Shown here piece after piece: positions 37,726 to 48,900 of a stretch of DNA of 64,000 nucleotides (position 1 is its first letter; every line of letters begins with the position of its first letter). The translations under genes were made by a program, and so were the position numbers. The notes beneath the pieces are model-generated. The model saw only the letters and a program-made list of their open reading frames with translations. It made no database searches and was not told the DNA's origin. The DNA is from Paramecium sonneborni (lineage: Eukaryota; Ciliophora; Oligohymenophorea; Peniculida; Parameciidae): the NCBI GenBank assembly GCA_905182985.1, contig CAJJDN010000005.1:11547-75546 (forward strand), given 5' to 3'.

Positions 37726-38855
37726 TCATGCGTACTTAGGACTTTATCCTGGTTTTTGCAATTGACCCACAGCTTACTATTATAATGAAGTCTAAACATT
37801 TCCTGCTTATCCTGAATATACTTATTACCATCCAGTCGAATATTATTAAGTGGTTGTGCTAACTTATCCATACCCAGGCTAAGTATATGTGGTTGCTGGT
37901 AAATAAGCTGAATTCTATGTCACTTACCCATATGTTGTAATTGGAGTTGTATAAGCTTGATTCACAAATTAAGAAGTTGTTACTGGACCTGTTACATATT
38001 GACTTTAAGTAGTTGGTACAAATTGGGTTGTTGCTTATGCATATTAAATTGGTTATTGGACAGTTTAGGTATATTGAATGGGTTATTAGACAGTTTATGC
38101 ATATTGAATTGGTTACTAGACAGTTTATGTATATTGAATAGGCTATTGAACAGTTTATGAATATTAAATTGGTTATGTATAAGTCTAAGTATATTGAGCT
38201 GGGGCTGCTACTAAAATTAAATATAAATAAAATTTATTTACCTTAATATTATTGTGTTGTTTAGATTTATTAATAATCTACTGGTGTTTAGATGACACTC
38301 TATTTTGTCACTGCTTGATACTCTGTTCTCTCTTTAATTGTTTCAACTGGCACGTATTCTGCGTTTAATTAATACAATATCAATACCAATGTATTTCTCC
38401 TATATTACTTAAGGAATATGCTCAGTAACATATTCAACTGCATAATAGTCAGTAATCTTTCTCTCTCTTGGCACATATTCAACCACTTCTTAAGTCACAT
38501 ACTCAGTAACTTCTTTTGTGTATGGAATATATTCAATTCGAGATTCCCCCTTGATTGCCTATACAATAATTATATTTATTCTTACATTCCCTTGTGTGAC
38601 AACTGGTCCACTTGATTGTATCAATCCTTATTATTAAACATATCCTGGTTGCTACAAATATTGAGGACTTTAAATTAATCCTGTCTGTTAAAGTGGTATG
38701 GGTTAACCCAAAACTCCTGGCTGAATTTATGAGCTTGCTGGAACCCAATTTTATTAAGCTCCATATATTTCTGGTACTTATTATTAAGTAGTTGCTGGTA
38801 ATTGTGATGGTGTTGCCTTCTAAGCAGGAAGTTATGATGGACGAGGATTGTTCAT
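37726..38855 (-). CDS. alveolin-like cortical (epiplasm/alveolar) protein, 347 aa
   Basis: Starts MNNPRPSQLPAQKATPSQLP. The N-terminal part is Pro/Gln-rich. The core has the charged Val-Pro repeats typical of alveolins: RIEYIPYTKEVTEYVTQEVV, EYVPRERKITDYYAVEYVTE, KYIEYVPVETIKERTEY. The C-terminal part has five near-identical repeats of type QPIQY[TAS]QTVQ, then Tyr/Gln/Thr-rich sequence to QSPKYA. Three introns (27, 28, 31 nt); the codon count is exact. Alveolins line the membrane skeleton under alveolate plasma membranes. The first 68 bases of the gene are present again after the N gap. Confidence 0.87.
38040..38200 (-). repeat. 30-bp tandem repeat inside the alveolin-like gene
   Basis: Five copies of a 30-nt unit, drifting in 3-6 positions and keeping frame, encode the decapeptide QPIQY[T/A/S]QTVQ on the minus strand. 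A coding minisatellite; the copy number probably varies between paralogues. Confidence 0.85.
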
Positions 38856-39375
38856 TAAATCTTAATTTATTTATTTTTAATTATTCATCAAATAACCATT
38901 TTCATATATTAATTCATCTATCTTCTCATCAACAACGATCACCCTTATTAAATTCTATTCTAATCCTTCATCTGCTTTCTATAAATCATTTTTTTTATCA
39001 TTTAAATATTAAATCACAAAAACTCATCATTCTCAATGCATGTTACATCAATACCATTTTATTTATATAAATAATTATTAATCATTTCAATCTTTCAAAA
39101 TAATTAAAAATTTATTATTTTTATACTCATTATTCAAAATATATAAACCCTGGAATATATACTAATTGCTTTTCATTTGGAGTATCTTGCGTTTATACTA
39201 AACTTAAATTTAAATATTGTTCAAACAACTATTTTATGTGTTCTTCTGGGCTTTTTATTTACTACCACTACTTTGATTTCCAAATTATACTTAAACCTTA
39301 ATTGTTAAATCAGCATTTCAAAATTGTATATTATATGACTATGATTTTCATTATAAACTCTTAACTAAAATTATC
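38788..39375. repeat. left copy of a 588-bp duplicated contig end
   Basis: These bases recur at 40300-40887 (offset 1512), on the other side of a 924-base N run. The copy starts in the alveolin N-terminus and runs into the small gene on the minus strand, which is therefore seen twice at its 3' end (stop at 39127 and 40639). Confidence 0.9.
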
Positions 39376-40299
39376 NNNNNNNNNNNNNNNNNNNNNNNNN
39401 NNNNNNNNNNNNNNNNNNNNNNNNNNNNNNNNNNNNNNNNNNNNNNNNNNNNNNNNNNNNNNNNNNNNNNNNNNNNNNNNNNNNNNNNNNNNNNNNNNNN
39501 NNNNNNNNNNNNNNNNNNNNNNNNNNNNNNNNNNNNNNNNNNNNNNNNNNNNNNNNNNNNNNNNNNNNNNNNNNNNNNNNNNNNNNNNNNNNNNNNNNNN
39601 NNNNNNNNNNNNNNNNNNNNNNNNNNNNNNNNNNNNNNNNNNNNNNNNNNNNNNNNNNNNNNNNNNNNNNNNNNNNNNNNNNNNNNNNNNNNNNNNNNNN
39701 NNNNNNNNNNNNNNNNNNNNNNNNNNNNNNNNNNNNNNNNNNNNNNNNNNNNNNNNNNNNNNNNNNNNNNNNNNNNNNNNNNNNNNNNNNNNNNNNNNNN
39801 NNNNNNNNNNNNNNNNNNNNNNNNNNNNNNNNNNNNNNNNNNNNNNNNNNNNNNNNNNNNNNNNNNNNNNNNNNNNNNNNNNNNNNNNNNNNNNNNNNNN
39901 NNNNNNNNNNNNNNNNNNNNNNNNNNNNNNNNNNNNNNNNNNNNNNNNNNNNNNNNNNNNNNNNNNNNNNNNNNNNNNNNNNNNNNNNNNNNNNNNNNNN
40001 NNNNNNNNNNNNNNNNNNNNNNNNNNNNNNNNNNNNNNNNNNNNNNNNNNNNNNNNNNNNNNNNNNNNNNNNNNNNNNNNNNNNNNNNNNNNNNNNNNNN
40101 NNNNNNNNNNNNNNNNNNNNNNNNNNNNNNNNNNNNNNNNNNNNNNNNNNNNNNNNNNNNNNNNNNNNNNNNNNNNNNNNNNNNNNNNNNNNNNNNNNNN
40201 NNNNNNNNNNNNNNNNNNNNNNNNNNNNNNNNNNNNNNNNNNNNNNNNNNNNNNNNNNNNNNNNNNNNNNNNNNNNNNNNNNNNNNNNNNNNNNNNNNN
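39376..40299. other. assembly gap (924 N)
   Basis: Run of N. Because both flanks carry the same 588 bp, the true gap is probably absent and the two flanks should be merged. Confidence 0.98.
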
Positions 40300-40887
40300 G
40301 TAGTTGCTGGTAATTGTGATGGTGTTGCCTTCTAAGCAGGAAGTTATGATGGACGAGGATTGTTCATTAAATCTTAATTTATTTATTTTTAATTATTCAT
40401 CAAATAACCATTTTCATATATTAATTCATCTATCTTCTCATCAACAACGATCACCCTTATTAAATTCTATTCTAATCCTTCATCTGCTTTCTATAAATCA
40501 TTTTTTTTATCATTTAAATATTAAATCACAAAAACTCATCATTCTCAATGCATGTTACATCAATACCATTTTATTTATATAAATAATTATTAATCATTTC
40601 AATCTTTCAAAATAATTAAAAATTTATTATTTTTATACTCATTATTCAAAATATATAAACCCTGGAATATATACTAATTGCTTTTCATTTGGAGTATCTT
40701 GCGTTTATACTAAACTTAAATTTAAATATTGTTCAAACAACTATTTTATGTGTTCTTCTGGGCTTTTTATTTACTACCACTACTTTGATTTCCAAATTAT
40801 ACTTAAACCTTAATTGTTAAATCAGCATTTCAAAATTGTATATTATATGACTATGATTTTCATTATAAACTCTTAACTAAAATTATC
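40300..40887. repeat. right copy of the duplicated contig end
   Basis: Same sequence as 38788-39375. It begins inside the alveolin gene (start codon equivalent at 40367, only about 23 codons present) and continues without interruption into the unique sequence to the right. Confidence 0.9.
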
Positions 40888-41056
40888 TATTTCTTCTTTC
40901 AATTCATATCTATAATTATAATTTCCTAATTTATATCTATTCTATTAATATAGAGTATTGTGTCCTTATTTTTAAGCCCTACAATAGAGTGTAATTTTTG
41001 AATCTCAAACAGTTTAGTTCTACAATATCATTTAATTATTTGAAGTATTGTGACAT
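40639..41056 (-). CDS. small protein of unknown function, introns partly unresolved
   Basis: Starts MSQYFKQLNDIVELNCLRFK. Other exons read YKLGNYNYRYELKEEIDNFS, then, after a 20-nt intron, DHIIYNFEMLIQQLRF, and the last exon NPEEHIKQLFEQYLNL, TQDTPNEKQLVYIPGF to IYFEQ. Frame changes require three or four small introns; two boundaries remain uncertain (one would be about 40 nt). Helical and acidic, about 110-120 residues, with no recognised family. Its 3' half also appears in the left duplicated flank, ending at 39127. Confidence 0.5.
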
Positions 41057-41319
41057 ATTAGTATCAAAACATAATGGTAATTTGTTAATAGGTTATGAAT
41101 ATTAAAATTTTTATACTCTTTAAAATATAGTTGTTTTTTTAAACTTATGTAATTATAAATATTTGTAAAATTTATCTTAGCAATCTAAATAGTTTAAGGG
41201 ATATCCAATTCCTATTAAAAATGGATCTTAATTAATTTGACAGTTTTAGTATTATATTAGTAAAATTATGTTTATTCATATATAACATTATTTTTAATGA
41301 GAGCTTTTATTATTCATTC

Positions 41320-41672
41320 TCAACAATTTTTGATAAAATAATTATAAGACAGATTCCTGCAAAAATTACTTTATGAGTATAACTATGTAAGTAACATTTG
41401 ATATTTAAGTGCTTTGCTTTTGAAGATATAAATCTAAAGCAAAAATACATGCATTAGTCATACCAAGAGAGAATTTAGATAGATTGTCAAATTGCATAGA
41501 ATAGAATATTAATCTTATAGGATTACTGATGTTTTCTATAAATAGAGTTTCGAAATAAAAACCATTAGAAAGTTATAGAATTATACTAAATGATGGATAG
41601 AAAGGAGGGTAAACATTATTTCATTTACACGCTCATGTATTGAGTGGAGAAAAATTACCCGGCTTTGAATGA
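41320..41672 (+). pseudogene. HIT (histidine triad) hydrolase with two frame disruptions
   Basis: Clear HINT-type sequence: TIFDKIIIRQIPAKIT, then in another frame YEYNY, a 23-nt intron, CFAFEDIN, then back in the first frame KAKIHALVIPRENLDRLS and the catalytic triad GGQTLFHLHAHVLSGEKLPGF before TGA. To read one protein, one base must be gained and one lost around 41370 and 41430. No start ATG is visible in the first frame. HINT proteins hydrolyse nucleoside phosphoramidates. It is either a recent pseudogene or a region of poor sequence quality near a contig end. Confidence 0.7.
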
Positions 41673-41687
41673 AGAAAAAATAATAAA

Positions 41688-42670
41688 TCATTCAATATAC
41701 TATTCTAGAATTCCTTATTCCCATTTTGCTGAGATAATTTTATTCTCAAGAGTTTAGAATTTACCTTCTCCATGAATCATTCCATCATCAAATTGCCCAG
41801 TATATTTTTCTTCATTTGAGAGTACTAATGTACCTTCTCCATGCATTTTGCCACCCTCAAATAAACCTAACGATTAATATAAATTTATTACCTTCATAAC
41901 ATTTCCATCCATTTCCAATATTTGTCATATTAGTGTAATCATAAGGTCCTTCTATTTATTCAACTTGCAAATTATTTAACTTTCCATCACCCTCATAAAA
42001 ATTCTCTCTCCAATACCCAGCATAAACTTCTTGACCTTCACTATCTGTTAAAATTCCAAATCCACTTCTAGTTTATGGAGGATAACCTTAACCTCTATAA
42101 ATATAACCATCTTCATATTGTAAAGCCAATTCTATTATTTAATAATATTTTTTACCTTCAAGTTCATCATCTACTTCTTCATTTTATTATTATTATGGTG
42201 GTGGTGTTTATTTTTTAGGTTAGGTTTCTTATTATTCAGGAACTTGTTTATTTGGTGTTTTATTTTGTTGTTAAATTTATTGTTATGTTGGTTATATATC
42301 ATGATCTTACTTTTTTTTAGGTTATTATTATTAGTTTTAATCATTTTATGGTTAAGGTTTGGGTTTGATTGGTTAAGGTAAAGATGTAGATTCTAAGATA
42401 GTTAGAAAATAGATTACTTTACTAAGGTTATTGTTATTATTATTATGCATTGCTTTTATTAATTCTTTCCATCACTTATTCATAAGTTAAAAATCCTGGT
42501 CGTGTTGGTGATTATAATTGCTATTATGAAGGTGGTTTTTATTATGGTGGTTATTATTGTGATTGCATAAGTTGATTTCTAGCAGGTGATGCAAATCCTC
42601 TAATTGGACTTTGAAAATTCTTATTTGGAGATTGAATTGTTTAGCTAGCCATAGGATGAGCTGTTGGCAT
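41688..42670 (-). CDS. MORN-repeat protein with Pro/Gln-rich N-terminus, 302 aa
   Basis: Starts MPTAHPMASQTIQSPNKNF. The first 160 residues are Pro- and Gln-rich (QSQQQPPQQKPPSQQQ). From about residue 165 MORN repeats follow: YEDGYIYRGQGYPPQTRSGFG, YAGYWRENFYEGDGKL, LFEGGKMHGEGTLVL and KYTGQFDDGMIHGEGKF. MORN proteins bind membranes and sit at cortical structures. Three introns (25, 24, 25 nt); the codon count is exact. The 3' end converges with the HIT remnant, 15 bp away. Confidence 0.88.
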
Positions 42671-42999
42671 ATTCACTTTTGAAATTTGAAATCCATTATA
42701 GGATTAATAAAGAGCTGATTATGGATAGTATTAGGGTGCATAAGGTTGATAAAACTAAGGTCTGTATGGTTGTGGTTGATACACTGAACGAGGATAATAT
42801 TATTATCTGCCGTAAGGATAATACATTAAAATTAAATTTCAAAATATATATCTTTCTTATTTTTGCTTATAATCAATTAAATCATCATATTAGAATTTTA
42901 TTGTTTTTATTTCCTTGCAAAATATCAATTTTAAAATCTTTATATTACATTAACAAATTAAAGAGTGTTTTAATTTTTAATAATATCGTTAATTTTAAC
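42671..42999. other. divergent intergenic region (MORN / kinase)
   Basis: About 330 bp between two divergent start codons. A frame stays open here across 42664-43014 but gives a low-complexity, non-coding-like product. Holds presumably both promoters; no motif recognised. Confidence 0.45.
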
Positions 43000-44927
43000 A
43001 TGTACAGAAGATAAAACATAACAAGGAAACAAATAGATCATTATAGCTATCTCTTAAACGAAGAGATTGGAAGAGGATTCAGTAGCAAGGTTTATAAAGG
43101 GAAAGATGATGTATCATAAGAAGCAGTGGCTGTTAAAGTGATTGATATGAAAATGATCAAATAATCAATTCACTCGTAATTATTAAAAAATGAAATCAAT
43201 GCTCTTCGTTCATTTAATAGTAAACATATTATGAAATTGCATGATGTCTTTTAAACCTAAAATAATACATATATAATCACAGAATATTGTGACTCTGGAG
43301 ATTTGAACAATTACATTCGTAAAAGAGGAAGATTAGATGAATAAGAAGCAATAAGAATATTACAATGCGTAGTTTCTGCAATGGTAGAAATGAATAAAAA
43401 AGGTTTTATTCATAGAGACATAAAACCTGCTAACATATTAATTGATCATTCAATTCCAAAATTGGCTGATTTTGGTTTTGCTGTTCCTTTACATGAAGCT
43501 AGAGTATAAGGCAGAAATTTTAATGTTGGAACTCCACTTTATATGAGTCCGTAAGCTTTAAGACAATAAGGACATACAGAATAGGGAGATGTTTGGGCAG
43601 TTGGAGTTGTTTTTTATGAAATGCTTTTTGGAAGAACTCCATTTAATGGATAATCAGAAGCTGCTTTAATTTCTAACATCATGAATTAACCATTGCATTT
43701 ACCATCTCATCCATAAATCTCTTCTGCAGCTAAAGATTTTATTAGATAATGTTTAACTGTTGACGATAACAGAAGAATGAGAGTACGTGATATGGCTAAT
43801 CATTAATTGATGAGATAAGCTACATCTCCTTCATTACCTCAATAATAACAATAATAATAACAACAACAATAGTATTAAAGATAATAATAACAAAGATAAG
43901 CTATCACTCCTCCTCCTAATGAATAATAATAATAATAAAGAGTTAAACGATCATTAAGTTAAGGAGGCAAATAAGATATAAGATATAAAGAGAATAAAGA
44001 AAACTTATATTAATAAATCAATTAATAACCACAAAAACCTCCATAAATTGAAAATAATAGATAACCTTTATAACCTGCTTAATAATAGAATGTCTAAAGA
44101 TCCACTAGTTAACAATAAGTATAAAAACATTATGTCAAACAAAAAACTTAACCTGCTGAAGATATTAAACATTTACCTATTTCTATGGAATGCAAACTTA
44201 ATAATGATATTTTATTTACTCAAGTCAATTATTGTAGATTCCTATATAAGTTCTCTTCCACTCTACTCTAATGCAAAGTTATTCCTACTGAATTAAAAGA
44301 TAAATTACTTTTTCTTATGGGCAAAAACATTGCCATCAAAATCACAAAACTTAATTCAATTACAGATAAAGAAAATAATTAATCCAATTCCTTATAATTA
44401 GAAGATTTCACTTCTTACAAAAAAACTGATTCCTATTAAAAATTTACTTAAGCTATTATTGAATATAATGAAAAATATATGAAATATTTTGATAAACTTC
44501 TGAAATTATGCAACTCTAAATCAGGTATTCTTATAATAACATTTTAGAACTTCAAAAAGATACAACATTTGTCTGTCTACTTAATCAAGACTTTACAGAA
44601 ACAGAGACCTTTTATCGAATTACTTAATAATATATCAAATAAAGTTTAAATGAAATCAAAAATTATTTTAGGCAATAAAACTTATAAAACATTAATCTCG
44701 ATTCTCCTATCACAGAAGAGGTAAATAAATAAAATACTTAGATTTAATTACCAGGACATATATTTTAAGGACTCAGCAACTATTACCTCTTACTTCATAA
44801 AGCCATCGAATATTTGAAAGATTATAGGGGTTTTGTTAGATGTGCCCATTCAGAATTAATGGCTGATAAACCTACAGAGATTCTCACATATGGGATATTA
44901 GAATAATTAATGGTTAGATTACTCTGA
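43000..44927 (+). CDS. ULK/Atg1-like serine/threonine protein kinase, 634 aa
   Basis: Starts MYRRQNITRKQIDHYSYLLN. Kinase domain at residues 15-275: EIGRGFSSKVYKG, AVKVIDMK (Lys), HRDIKPANIL (catalytic Asp), LADFGFAVPL (DFG), GTPLYMSPQAL, DVWAVGVVFYEM. A poly-Gln stretch follows (43845-43940, CAA/TAA runs). The C-terminal region has two helical blocks, ISMECKLNNDILFTQVNYC and the MIT-like HKAIEYLKDYRGFVRCAHSE. One 23-nt intron (GTATTCTTAT...TTTTAG); the codon count is exact to TGA at 44925. An alternative 18-nt intron GTTAGATTACTCTGATAG would remove that stop; the frame then stays open only to 45117. ULK kinases start autophagy; others act in cilia. Confidence 0.88.
43845..43940 (+). repeat. 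poly-glutamine microsatellite (CAA/TAA mix)
   Basis: Runs of CAA, TAA and TAG codons encode stretches of 8-11 Gln interrupted by Tyr, Arg and Lys. The mix of three Gln codons shows the reassigned code directly. Confidence 0.85.
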
Positions 44928-45853
44928 TAGTTAAAATTATTATATTAAATTTATTCTTTATCTAATTTTGGATATTGTTATAATAGAACTGAAATACTAT
45001 TATAGAATTTTTTAAAAAGAATGTAAGTACATTATATAATTCATCTCATATTAGATATTGTTTTAGTAAAATAAGGCTTATTAAATACCTTATATATATC
45101 AATATCACGAGCTAATTGATCTATTTATTAAATCATTCTTTATAAATACCTTGATTATATTTTTTCTGCTTTTATCAATATTCTTCAAAAATCAGAACCT
45201 ATTTCTACAACTAATTTATAAGATGAATCTTAATATTTGGATTCTTAAAATTTAAATTTTGTGTTAAAAAAAACTCAAATTTATCAAATAATTAATTTAG
45301 ACCTTCCTTCAAAAATTAATATAGAGCAAAAATTAATAAAAAATCGATTTATTAAATGTTTAAATAATTTTATGAATCAGTTAATTTTAGATAACTAAGA
45401 ACTTTGAGTTTCAAAAAATAAAGATTTTAGTTTCACCTTTTTAGAAAAGAGATTATTTTATTCAAATAATATGATAAGAAAAGCTCAATCTTTATCTTTA
45501 TACGCTTATATAAATATATTACTCTTAGATTTCTATTTTCTTAGTATTCTTGGGCTAGTTAGTTCGGATGAAAATTCAAATATATTTTGTAATATTTCTA
45601 ATTCAATTGATAAAACAGATTCTTGTATTATAAATATGAATATTAATATTAAGAAAAGTTATTGAAGATTGTATATTTTTTAAAATAAAATATAATTTAA
45701 ATTCCAAATCTTAATTTTACTCTAATTATTAATTTTTGATCTTCCGAAATTAACATCCACAAAATCATAACCCATGAAATAGATGTTTTACTATTGTAAA
45801 AATAATTGAAATATTCGTAAATTAGAATAAATAAATTTTATTTATATTTAGTG
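44928..45853. other. intergenic or unresolved kinase 3' extension
   Basis: Frames downstream of the kinase stop are open in pieces of 60-90 codons in the same frame, separated by TGA at 45117 and 45405. Some pieces look coding-like (DESQYLDSQNLNFVLKKTQ), but this length is close to chance for a one-stop code. The last 190 bp before the next ATG are plainly non-coding. Confidence 0.35.
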
Positions 45854-47448
45854 ATGGGAAATTAAGTATATTTTGCAAAGCCAATGGATAACTCGATATT
45901 TAATTAAAATATCCCCTTAAACTCTTAAATCTAACATCTTGGAGGATAACATTATTAGCATATCGATAGGGTCGAACTATATAAGCTCAAAAACGAGGTA
46001 ACTAAATTTCCAACAATTTTTGAAAAAATAATAGCTAATTCTGTTTCAGGTGAATAGGAAGGATAATTATTTAATTTTCATAATAAGGCTTAAAGCTTAA
46101 TTCATCCAAACCTGATAAAATATTATGGATTTTGTATTGATCCTGAAATTACTACTAATTTGATTATTAGTAAATGGTATTATTAAGCACTTTACAAAAC
46201 AACTAAAAATATATGTTCATATCATTTTTAATATAAATCATTAATTCCAGAAAAGGACTTGTGGAATGTATCATTAATCATATACTTTAAATAGTTTCTT
46301 CATCAAATTTTATAAGGGCTCCAATTTTTAGAGACCAAACAGTAGTGGCATATGCAAATTTAACCAGATGCTATATATTTGGATTAAAATACTCAAATTA
46401 AATTGATACCTATGGGAATTTTAAGGATAATGAGTGGTTATACTCTTGTATTAAATAAATAAGGATTAGCTTTGCTCTCTCCAGAACTTATTGAACAGTT
46501 AAAACTAAAAAATATAAATCCTGTTCATGATCCTTCCAAATCTGATATCTTTTCTTTAGGTATGACTATGTTAGAATTTATGACCCTTAAAAGCAGTTTT
46601 GATTGTTATTCTTTTAATTCTAATCCTCCTTAATTAAATGATCAATTAATTGAAGAACGTTTATAAGAATCAATTATGAATGGTTATTCTGATGACTTAA
46701 TTAAATTAACAAAAAATATGCTTCAAAGAAATATGAATTATAGAGTTGGAATTAGAGATATTTTAGTATATAATTTTCATATTCTTAGAATTCAAAAGAG
46801 TTAAATCAAAATTTACAAAGTTAGAGTAACAATTTCTCTCCTTTGAAACCAACATTAAATCTGAGTAATTTAAGATAACCAAATATTAATTAATAGGAAT
46901 AAAAACCTTTGATTTAACCTTCTATACCACCTCCAATTGGATAATCCAATAATCAATAACATTAAGTTTAGGTTTAAACATTTTAACCTCATCTTGAATT
47001 AAATAAAATTGATAACTTCTAACAATCATATTCTTTTAGGGAAAAATCAGATGAAGAATTACTTTTAAGAGAATAACAAATTAATAGATAATTGGAATAA
47101 TAATTAAAGCAATAACAATAGATGTTATAATAATAATTTTAATAACAATAAAAATAATAATAAATAATTGAGGAATAGTAAAGAAAATTGTTTTCTCTTT
47201 AATAATAAATTAAGTAGATTGCTGTTTAATTAGAATAAAGTCAAATTGAACCTAATGAAATTTTGAATTCTTCAAATAAATAGGATAATTTTAATTATTA
47301 AATCAACTTGCTACCAACTCCTCCAATTACTTATGCAAGTCCAATTAAGCACACCTTAAATGATTTCACAGAAAATATTGAAATTTAAAATAGAGTGAAT
47401 TAAGTCTTAGCCCAATCAAGATAAGCAATTAACCGATATTAAAATTGA
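45854..47448 (+). CDS. protein-kinase-like pseudokinase with Gln-rich tail, 523 aa
   Basis: Starts MGNQVYFAKPMDNSIF. The kinase fold can be followed: KAQSLIHPNLIKYYGF (helix C to strand 4), FLHQILQGLQFLETKQQWHM, ALLSPELIEQL (APE-like), SKSDIFSLGMTMLEFM and LTKNMLQRNMNYRVGIRDIL. The catalytic loop reads WHMQIQPDAIYLD in place of HRDxKPxNIxLD, and DFG is replaced by IPMG. No glycine loop or catalytic Lys is evident. Hence catalytically dead by family rules. The tail is Gln-rich coiled coil (LEQQLKQQQQMLQQQFQQQQ). One 23-nt intron; the codon count is exact. It lies in tandem after the ULK-like kinase. Confidence 0.82.
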
Positions 47449-47499
47449 TAATTTATTATATAATTAAGGAAAATTTACTATTGTACCATTAAATATGAA

Positions 47500-48291
47500 T
47501 CAATTTTTATTACGCATTCCTTTTTTATGTTGTAATTGTTATTATTATGGTTGCGTAAGAATTGTTTTTTTTGATCTAGCAGCATCAATTATCGTTTTTA
47601 ATGGTGGGGATTAAGTAGTACTGCTTGCACTTTAAAAAATAGCTTTCTAAGATACACCAACTTTTTCAGGAGTTCCTTAAATATTTGCATTTGGCTTGGT
47701 AATTTAATATTCATCTAAATATCTTAACATTTAATCAACCACATTTTATAATTTTATAGTTATTTTTTATTTGTTTTATTAAACTTTTTCTCGATGATTT
47801 TCTATTTAATCAATCTATTTTTTTAGTATTTAAGATAATTAATCTGAATCCTAATAAAAATTAATAGCCTTAGATAATTCTTCTGAAGAACAATTCAATA
47901 CAGAGGAATTTTGATATTATATTATAGGATTAATTTAATTTTGGATTGTGTTTTTGAATTCTATAACACGATTATCAAAATTCAATATATCATTGTTCAT
48001 TTCTTTCTTTAATTCATCTTTAAAATTGTTGAATTTAGAAGCTACTTAATTTAAGCATATATTAAAATCTTCATCAAATTAGCTAGAATCATTTGTGATT
48101 GGTTCTATTTTGAGGTTTTTAACACTAAATATTTTTGAATTTAAATCCTCCTCAAATTTTGATATCTAGACTCTCATATGACTCTGACTTTATGGAGATT
48201 ATGAAATGTGATTTTCCAAAAAACAATCAGCACAACCTATTAATAATTGAAAATCATTAGCTTAATACCTAATTTTTATTCCTATGAGCAT
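47500..48291 (-). CDS. coiled-coil protein, 263 aa
   Basis: One exon, MLIGIKIRYQANDFQLLIGC to KKGMRNKN. Residues 90-200 are amphipathic with coiled-coil propensity (FKDELKKEMNNDILNFDNRV; ILKKQIDQIENHREKVQQ). The C-terminus has TPEKVGVSQKAIF and a Gln patch. Unknown family. It converges with the pseudokinase gene, 51 bp apart. Confidence 0.72.
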
Positions 48292-48900
48292 TTTGGATCA
48301 ATACATATATATTTGATCTTTTATGAATCATGTTGCTCTATATGACATTATCTCATATTTGATATTAATTTTAATAATTATTATTTTACGCGCACTTTTT
48401 AACCAGCGCAATTTATTTTATTTTTAAACAAATAAATTAAAATAAAAAATTCGCTACAAATATAAAATAGACCTCCTCTTGATCTAATTTATTGTCAAAT
48501 CTTTATATTTACATTTATTATATACATTCTATAAAGAATAGTAACATATTAGTTTATAAACAATTATTTTCTTTTATTCTTAAAAATTTATAAAAAATAT
48601 CGGCTAGTTAAATCTTAAGCTTACTTAAAACAATATGTATGTTTGATTAATAAAAATGGATGAATAGAATAAAATAAGGAGAACCTTAATGAATTAGAAA
48701 AAATTTGATAATTTATGAGGTAAATATAAGAAAGGTTCCTAAGAATATTTTATATTATATATATAATTATTAATTAAATCCTTAAAAAACGGAATAATTA
48801 ATTTATTAATGATTAAATACGTTAGTTTAAAGAAAAAAATTCGTTTTTGCTTAATATGAGCTTCAAATGATTATTTTAGAAAAAAGGAAAGTATTAATAA
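48292..48900. other. intergenic upstream of the trichocyst matrix gene
   Basis: About 600 bp, A+T-rich, with a small G+C-richer island TTACGCGCACTTTTTAACCAGCGCAA near 48387-48412 that stands out from its surroundings. Presumably contains the promoter of the matrix-protein gene. A 20-codon ATG frame at 48657 is not convincing. Confidence 0.4.

Noticed and set aside
38040..38200. 30-bp repeats as a possible CRISPR array
   Set aside because: No spacers; units abut, keep frame and encode a decapeptide inside an alveolin gene of a eukaryote.
42664..43014. 116-codon plus-strand frame before the kinase
   Set aside because: It starts inside the antisense of the MORN gene and uses only standard-code stops; the real kinase start is at 43000 in another frame.
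44928..45665. Extension of the ULK-like kinase by reading through TGA codons
   Set aside because: TGA occurs about every 60 codons by chance here, and this stretch has TGAs at that rate; no intron set joined it cleanly. Kept only as a remark.
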